This document shows, piece by piece, positions 10,108-15,749 of a stretch of DNA of 15,749 bases. The notes under the pieces were generated by a model, which worked only from the letters and a program-made list of their open reading frames with translations, was not told the origin of the DNA and did no database searches. This DNA comes from Tieghemiomyces parasiticus (taxonomy: Eukaryota > Kickxellomycota > Dimargaritomycetes > Dimargaritales > Dimargaritaceae). Within the stretch, counting starts at the first letter, position 1; every line of letters begins with the position of its first letter. The translations under genes were made by a program, and so were the position numbers. Location of the stretch: NCBI GenBank assembly GCA_027575765.1, contig JANBPT010001052.1, forward strand, positions 1-15,749. Direction: 5' to 3'.

Positions 10108-11039
10108 GGGTGGTAGGAGGGATAACAGGGCGGAGGGTATGAAGAGTTTTATATTTGGCTGGACGGAGATAGTGCAGCTCAAGCAAGGGGGGGGGGTGAG
10201 CAGTGGAGGTCTCCTCCCATCCGAAATGGCCTGCTGAAAAAGTATCGATCAGTCGTCATTCAAGGGCCCGTTATCTGGGCAACCGTTCGACGGAAAGAGG
10301 TGAAGGTTGTACAGGGCATCAGCGCCTCCCACTTTGGCGGGTACCCTTTTGTGCAACCGCCGTCTATTCGTATATCCCCTCTGGTGAGGCCTCCCGTACC
10401 GATAGTTCCACAGGTCATTGGCATCCTGTGGCTAAGATCTATGGGTTCGTACAGTGATATCCCAGAGGCCTAGCATCACCGTCTCCATTGCCTCAGAAAG
10501 TAGTTCAAGTAGTGCTGCCTGATCAGGCGCTGGTGCCCCTGTTTTAATATATCGGGGTTTGCGAAGGGTCGGTGTTTCGGCATGAACATCGGTCGGCACG
10601 GCGGAATATGGCCCGTCTACTCCCCGTCTCCAAACTACATCATATCAGCTGACCTTATCTGCCTCCTCCTCGCTTCCAATGGTCGCAACATGGTAACATC
10701 GTATCGTGGCGGCGACACCAGTAATACGCTGACGGGTCCTTCGCAGAAACAGCTTTTGAAGGTCTATAGCTCCGGAAGTTTGCCGCAGTTGGTTCGTGTC
10801 GCCGAAGTGTACCAGGGGTTCTCCTATGGTGATCGAGTGTTGGTTCGGATCGCAAGTATGAAGAGAAGCTCGGCGGTCAAAAATAATGTGACGGGGCTCT
10901 ACTGAAGTAATAACGGCTATAAACGGAAGCATTTCGAGTAGGGGATCATTATTAATAGGCGAAAACTGGATACTTGAACGGTTGGCAGGTTGTACAAGCT
11001 ATCCCTCAGTCCCTTTGCCGTTTGGCTCCGCCCAGCCAA

Positions 11040-11072
11040 CCCGTTACCCGTTACAATACTGCAAGATGAGAT
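11040..11072 (+). promoter_or_regulatory. Candidate Reb1-like and PAC-like sites upstream of UTP6
   Basis: CCCGTTAC occurs twice in tandem (11040-11054), creating TTACCCG, the core bound by Reb1-type factors in yeast. GATGAGAT (11065-11072) matches the PAC element found at yeast ribosome-biogenesis genes. They lie about 450-480 bases upstream of the ATG, farther than usual in yeast, so their use here is inference. Confidence 0.3.
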
Positions 11073-11520
11073 ATCCCAAAGGTGCCTCCCCCAGTTACAA
11101 TATTAAACAGAAAAAAAACTCCCAAAATATACCATCCCCTATACTATACCTGGTGGAGAATTTTTTCGCAAAAGTGATCTCGAAAGTCGCCTACTTTCGT
11201 TTACGCTCCCCTTTTTTTTTATGTAGGAATCGTCGTCTCTATGCACCAACTATTAAGGCATGGGCCACTGACTGCCTCCATGCGCTCCGGCAACCCTGTA
11301 GCCACAACGAGATCAGCATACCTCCCACTCGCCACTTTTTTTTTTACCTTACCGATATTTGCATTATAGTGCCCTCCACCTCAACCGACCCCTTTCGTGT
11401 ACTCCACACCTCGCCCAAGGCCCATTACCTGTCTGACGACTCCCAGCGGCCACTGCTTGGTCACTCCCCACCCCTCCCGCCGATCCCCCGGGTCCACCCT
11501 GTTTTCAAGCTAGGTTCGCC

Positions 11521-13926
11521 ATGTCGGTCACCGTGCAGCGCTATCTTGAGTCGTACACCGAGGAGATGTGGGACTATGAGCGTCTCTGTCTCTTCGATTC
11601 GACCGAGACCAAAGCGATCCTCCGTAAACGCGCGCATTTTGAGCGTCTCCTCATGTCGGCCGAACCGCACAAGGCCGACTACCTGCGGTACATTGAGTAC
11701 GAACATCTAACCAACCAACTCCGCTGGCGACGGTTCGAGCGGCTCATTAAAAAGCGGCAGCTCGAGGAAGGTACCGAAGAGTTTCGGGAACTCAATACTT
11801 TTGTGAACAAGATCCAGGGCCAGCGGTTCCATGCCCTGTTCCGTCGTACGCTGCATCGATTCCCGGCCGATGTGGACATTTGGTTGCAGTACGTGGCCAC
11901 TTTTGACAGCGTCGGTGCCCAGCGCGCCGCCACCCGTGTGTTTGCCGAGGCCATTCAGAAAAACCCGCGTTCGGCGACCCTGTGGATCCAGGCCGGGGCT
12001 TGGCACTACAACGAGTTTGACGATGTGTCCAGCGCCCGCCAGATTTACCTCCGTGCCCTCCGGTTGCTCCCGGAATCTAAGGATCTATGGCTCGAGTACT
12101 TCAAGATGGAACTGCTGTGCGTTGAGAAGTATATCCAGCGTGAGATGCTGGCTAAACTAGTCGAGTCCCACGAGGCCGAACTGAACGGAGAGACAGTTGC
12201 CGTGGATATACCCACGCTGGATGCTGAGCAGGAAGCTGGTGGCGATGCGTTGCTGGATATTCAGGCCCAAGTGGCCCAAGGTGAAGATAACGCGTTCAAG
12301 CGTGGTGAGCTCCCCCTGCTTGTCTACCGCAACGCCATCCAAGGTAAGTTATGCAGTGAATGACAGTTGGCTGGGTCCTAATTAATCCCCCCGGCGTGCC
12401 CTCGATTCCAAACTTCAATATTTTTTTGGAGGGTGGCCGCAATCCGCTGGTCGTCCACTCTGGGTCTAGAGGCTCGACCCCAATCACCCAACAGCAAGAT
12501 CTAACCTTCTCACCCACCATCAAACCTCCTTCTCTAATCAACTGTGCCTGTTTTAGCCATCCCCAAGGACCTGACCTTCCGCGAGCGGTTTCTTGACACC
12601 TACCGGCTCTTTCCCCGCTTCACCAGCGGGGCCGAGGAGGTGTACGCCGACCTACTCCGCGACTTTCCCGCCGAACCCCGCACCTACGCCATCGCGGCCG
12701 AGCGTCACATGGCTGGAGTCAAGGAAGACACCCCAGAATACGTGGAAGCCCTGGCGCGTCTCACGGCACAGTTGGACGGCGCCGTGTGGCAGGAGGGAAG
12801 CGCCGAAGACATGTACATTGAGGCCCATCGGTCCCTGGTCGCCCACCTGAATCCCGAGCTACCGGAAGCGCTTCAGGCCTACCTGACCGCCGTGCTGCTA
12901 ACCTGGGCCCGCCACGCCGTTGCCAGCCGCACAGTACAAGGTCGGTATGCTATCTGCGTGACAGCCTGGTTGCAGCGTGTCTGTGAGCCCACCCTGCGCC
13001 GGTGGCCCGCGTACCTTGAGCGAGCGATGGATTCCACCGCTGCCACGGAGGCGATTGAAGGGACCCCCATCGAGCTGGCTCTGCGGATGGCCGAGCTGGC
13101 AGTCCATGTCGAGCCCAAGAATGCCCGCGCCTGGCTCCTGCGGATCCGACTCACCGAGATCCAGCACCTCAACAAGCAGGGTCGCGAGACCCGCCACGCC
13201 GCTTCTGATGAGGAGGCTCCGAGTGACGACAATAGCCAGGCCAGTGGTGATGAAGAGGAATGGATGGGTGACAGCGGGGAGTCTGCCCGCATGATTTACA
13301 CCGCCCCCGTGCGGAATGCCATGCTGGCCCTCTACCAGAAAGCCCTGCGCGAGGTACCCGAGTCCGTTTCACTTTGGAAATCCTACATGAAGCTGCTGCG
13401 GAATCAAGGTGCGGCCATGGCCTCGGCCTCCTCGACCGCTGACGACCAACCTGGCCGCCCCGGAACCACGAATAAGCACCTGACGCGGGCACAGCTCGGC
13501 CGGCTCTTCGATGAGGCCATCCAACTGGGCAGCTACCTCCTGGGCGACGCCCACGCGGCTGTCAAACCTGTGATCCAGTCGACGTACCTGTCCTGGGCCT
13601 TCACCACCGGCGGCCTGGCCTACCTTCGTCAGGTCTACCGCAAACTGGCTCTCACCAACGTCGCCACCCCACAGCTGTTCCTCACCTGTATCGCCTACGA
13701 GCGAGATAACGGAAATGAGTTGGACCAAATTGTCGAGCTGTACGAACATCTGGTGCGTGTGGCCTCGGCGGATCCTGAGATCTGGCTGAGCTATATCGGG
13801 TACCTCATCGATGAGACCAAGATGGACCGCGTGCAGAAGGTGTACTGGCAGGCGTCTAAGGCCGTCAGTGACCCCATCGCACTGGAAACGAGGTATCTGG
13901 CCCTCTTGGATGACAAAAAATCGTGA
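11521..13926 (+). CDS. UTP6: U3 snoRNP / SSU processome HAT-repeat protein UTP6
   Basis: Exons 11521-12343 and 12557-13926 encode 730 residues. The 213-base intron has a GTAAGT donor, a CTAAT branch-like site and a TTTTAG acceptor; it splits an Ala codon and restores NAIQ-AIPKDL, a conserved join in this family. UTP6 is a nucleolar component of the U3-containing SSU processome needed for early 18S rRNA cleavages. The N-terminal part fits UTP6: LCLFDSTETKAILRKR (residues 22-37), then KADYLRYIEYE (51-61). Half-a-TPR (HAT) repeats follow, such as DIWLQYVATF (119-128) and SARQIYLRALRLLPE (171-185), with further HAT-like units to the C-terminus. The protein is longer than the roughly 600-residue human form, partly through an acidic Ser/Asp/Glu-rich insert at about 491-517 (13201-13283). 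The ATG is the first in frame and has G at -3. Other HAT proteins (Clf1/Syf3, Rna14) fit the N-terminus less well. Confidence 0.88.
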
Positions 13927-14693
13927 GCGAGTGGGGAAATGTACTCCTTTCACATTGGTTTTACTCGAGTTTCGCATGGACTCTCTGGTACTTTCCTCTT
14001 TTTCCCCCTTTGCATATTTTTCCTCCCAAGGGACCCTTTTTAATATACCGGTTACTCCTCGCCAGCCTCCTGCCGCTCTCAGGGTATTCTACACCGCACT
14101 TACGTTCTTAAGACATATATACATTTAACGGGTTGGTCGCTCATTAATCATTACCAGTAAGGGGCAAGGGGATAAGTGGCTAACATTATCAATGCAACAA
14201 GCCCAGTAGTCTCCACCATACGCTGGTCACATTATATCATCCGAAACAATCATTACTCGATAGAGTTGGGCGGCTGGGGGGTCCGTAGTGTTGGTTGGAA
14301 TAACCGCGGTGTGAAAAATGTCCCAGCTGGGTAGATACTCCTAGCGTATTTCGCGTCGCGCCGAGTGTTTCCTTTCCTATTTTAAGATCAACCCCGTGGA
14401 GGAAAAGAAGCAGGAATGAACCCGTGACAAATGCCAGGGGCTCGGCGGACATTTAAAAGTGGCGCACTGGCTTGTTTACGTTCCTATGGCACGGGCGTTG
14501 TCCCTAGTTACGGATTTCCACTCTCCAGCGCCCTGGGGTATATTTGGTCATCGGCTTCTCTTTTTTCAATTTTGCCCATTTCTCGCCCTCTATTGCGATT
14601 CTCCAGCAGTGTTCGGCTATTGGGTGTGAATCTCCGTGGGCGCAATTGACCCATCCCCATTACCTCCCCCTGCTCCTCTTCCGCCCGAACCTG
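13927..14693. other. Spacer between UTP6 and the Sfi1-like gene
   Basis: Holds the UTP6 3' region and the promoter of the Sfi1-like gene. The sequence becomes C/T-rich on the plus strand from about 14550 to 14690, directly before the ATG, like the other gene leaders here. No coding or RNA gene was recognised. Confidence 0.5.
14042..14124 (+). terminator. Possible UTP6 3' end signals
   Basis: AATATA (14042-14047), a known variant of the polyadenylation hexamer, lies 116 bases past the UTP6 stop. A yeast-type efficiency element (CATATATACAT, 14114-14124) follows. No canonical AATAAA occurs in this spacer. Weak evidence. Confidence 0.25.
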
Positions 14694-15749
14694 ATGGCGG
14701 ACGCTGGGCCCCGCATATCCCAGGGCCGTATCGCGCGACGGCGTGCCATGCGTGAAATCGTCCACGAGTTCCACCAGCGCCGCGACCTGCGCCTGGGAAC
14801 CGCCACCGCTGGCAATGACGACGGTCAAAATGGCATTGGTGGTACAGACCGCCCAGAACTCGGACCGCGGGATGTGCAGCTGTGTCTCCAAGCCTGGCGA
14901 TATTTCGCCACCTTCGCCAAAAAACGCGCCCAACTCCACCGTCGGTACTTTGAGGGCGCCGTGCGCTGGCACCGGCAGCGGCTCTTACACAAAATCTTTA
15001 ACCTCTGGCGCGAACGGGCTCAAATACAACAGGTAGGAGGCCGAAACATTGTTAACTTTACACCGGCGGGTTACGCCTTTATAGCTCATGCTGTAGCCAC
15101 ACTAGCGTTCCCTTGACTACGCCGGAGCCTACGTTCTCGAGCCGCCTCTAACTTCCAAACCCGGTTCCCTACCCCTTCCCCTCCGCACCCCGGCCCCCTT
15201 CATTTCAATGCCACCTGACCCAATCCAACGGCACCAGGTTCAAGTACCGTCCATCAACTCGACCGTCATCTCTCACACACGACTCTCGATTGATAATCCC
15301 GGGACCCTCGAAGTTATCGCCCCGAATTTTCACAAGTACCGGCTCAAGCGCAACACTATGGATCTGTGGCGACAGCGCTACAACACCAATACTGCGGCCC
15401 TCGACTGGCAGGCTCAGTCGCGGCACTACCATCTCCAGGCTTTATTTGAGGTAGGCGGGTTAGGCTGAAGAAAGGGGACGTCGGCCCTAACCCTGGCTGA
15501 CCAAATGCCGGTATGACATTCGGCGGCATTGTTGGGGCGTCGCAACTAGGATAGTTTCGACATTTATCTTAAAGTATTGGGCTTTGTTTTTCCTACCCTC
15601 TCCTCCCATGACCTCCTCACAGCTCTGGCGGCGAAGGACGTACAATGTTTTCGAAACCAAGGCCCAGCATAAAGCCTTGGAGCGGCAGGCCGACCAGTAC
15701 CGCAAAGGCCGCGCCTACTTTAAATTGTGCGACCGCTATTCCGCGCACC
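14694..15749 (+). CDS. Sfi1-like centrin-binding repeat protein (5' part, three exons, 3' end outside window)
   Basis: Exons 14694-15032, 15238-15450 and 15623-15749 (continuing) give 226 residues with both introns in phase 0. The introns are 205 and 172 bases with GTAGGA and GTAGGC donors and AG acceptors; CTGAC branch-like bases lie about 20 bases before the first acceptor. The product has repeated basic helical units with aromatic landmarks typical of Sfi1 repeats: RLLHKIFNLWRER (residues 96-108), NTMDLWRQR, LQALFELWRRR across the second join (179-189), and ALERQADQYRKGRAYFKL (202-219). In fungi Sfi1 binds centrin along such repeats and builds the half-bridge that duplicates the spindle pole body. 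The N-terminus is Arg-rich with a Gly/Asp-rich linker at 35-57. The ATG is the only one in frame in this stretch. Truncation limits certainty; another coiled, Trp-rich repeat protein remains possible. Confidence 0.6.

Larger units (their letters stand above)
9973..11520. other. Divergent intergenic region between secreted-protein gene and UTP6
   Basis: Contains TATA-type sites near the minus-strand gene, a run of ten G at 10187-10196, and from about 10980 onwards the C/T-rich promoter and leader of UTP6, with long T runs around 11211-11220 and 11337-11345. An open frame at 10582-10905 (107 residues) has no recognisable features and is of a length expected by chance. No RNA gene was seen. Confidence 0.5.

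Noticed and set aside
10582..10905. A 107-residue open frame starting with ATG
   Set aside because: Frames of this length are expected several times by chance in 15.7 kb; there is no signal peptide, domain or homology I recognise, and the opposite strand is equally open.
10982..11710. A 242-codon open frame on the plus strand that overlaps the start of UTP6 in another frame
   Set aside because: It starts without an ATG at its 5' end, is made of pyrimidine-rich leader sequence where stop codons are rare, shows no domain, and its 3' part is the UTP6 coding region read out of frame.

Overview
The window looks like nuclear DNA of a fungus, probably an early-diverging (non-Dikarya) one. Five protein genes can be supported. 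Four have spliceosomal introns with GTAAGT or GTAGGN donors and AG acceptors, 172 to 507 bases long. All are eukaryotic families: peroxisomal acyl-CoA oxidase, mitochondrial L-threonine 3-dehydrogenase, the ribosome-biogenesis factor UTP6 and a centrin-binding Sfi1-type protein. The lineage call is inference from intron size, gene density and gene content; nothing in the sequence fixes the species. I see no tRNA, rRNA, CRISPR array or transposase gene.

Layout. 1-1065 (minus): the 5' part of an acyl-CoA oxidase gene in three exons, running off the left edge. 1066-3983: about 2.9 kb without a supported gene, holding three near-identical extended TATA boxes. 3984-5913 (minus): a complete three-exon threonine dehydrogenase gene, with a G-quadruplex-type motif and a TATA box upstream. 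5914-9402: about 3.5 kb without a supported gene, including a promoter-like pyrimidine-rich block at 7560-7870. 9403-9972 (minus): a single-exon gene for a secreted, cysteine-free protein of unknown function. 9973-11520: a divergent intergenic region with possible ribosome-biogenesis promoter elements near the UTP6 side. 11521-13926 (plus): UTP6, two exons. 13927-14693: a short spacer. 14694-15749 (plus): the 5' part of a Sfi1-like gene, three exons visible, running off the right edge.

The genes do not form a pathway. Acyl-CoA oxidase and threonine dehydrogenase both yield precursors of acetyl-CoA, in peroxisome and mitochondrion respectively. UTP6 acts in the nucleolus, and the Sfi1-like protein would act at the spindle pole or centrosome-like organelle. 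Exon joins were chosen because they restore reading phase and family sequence across GT-AG boundaries; no transcript was available to test them.
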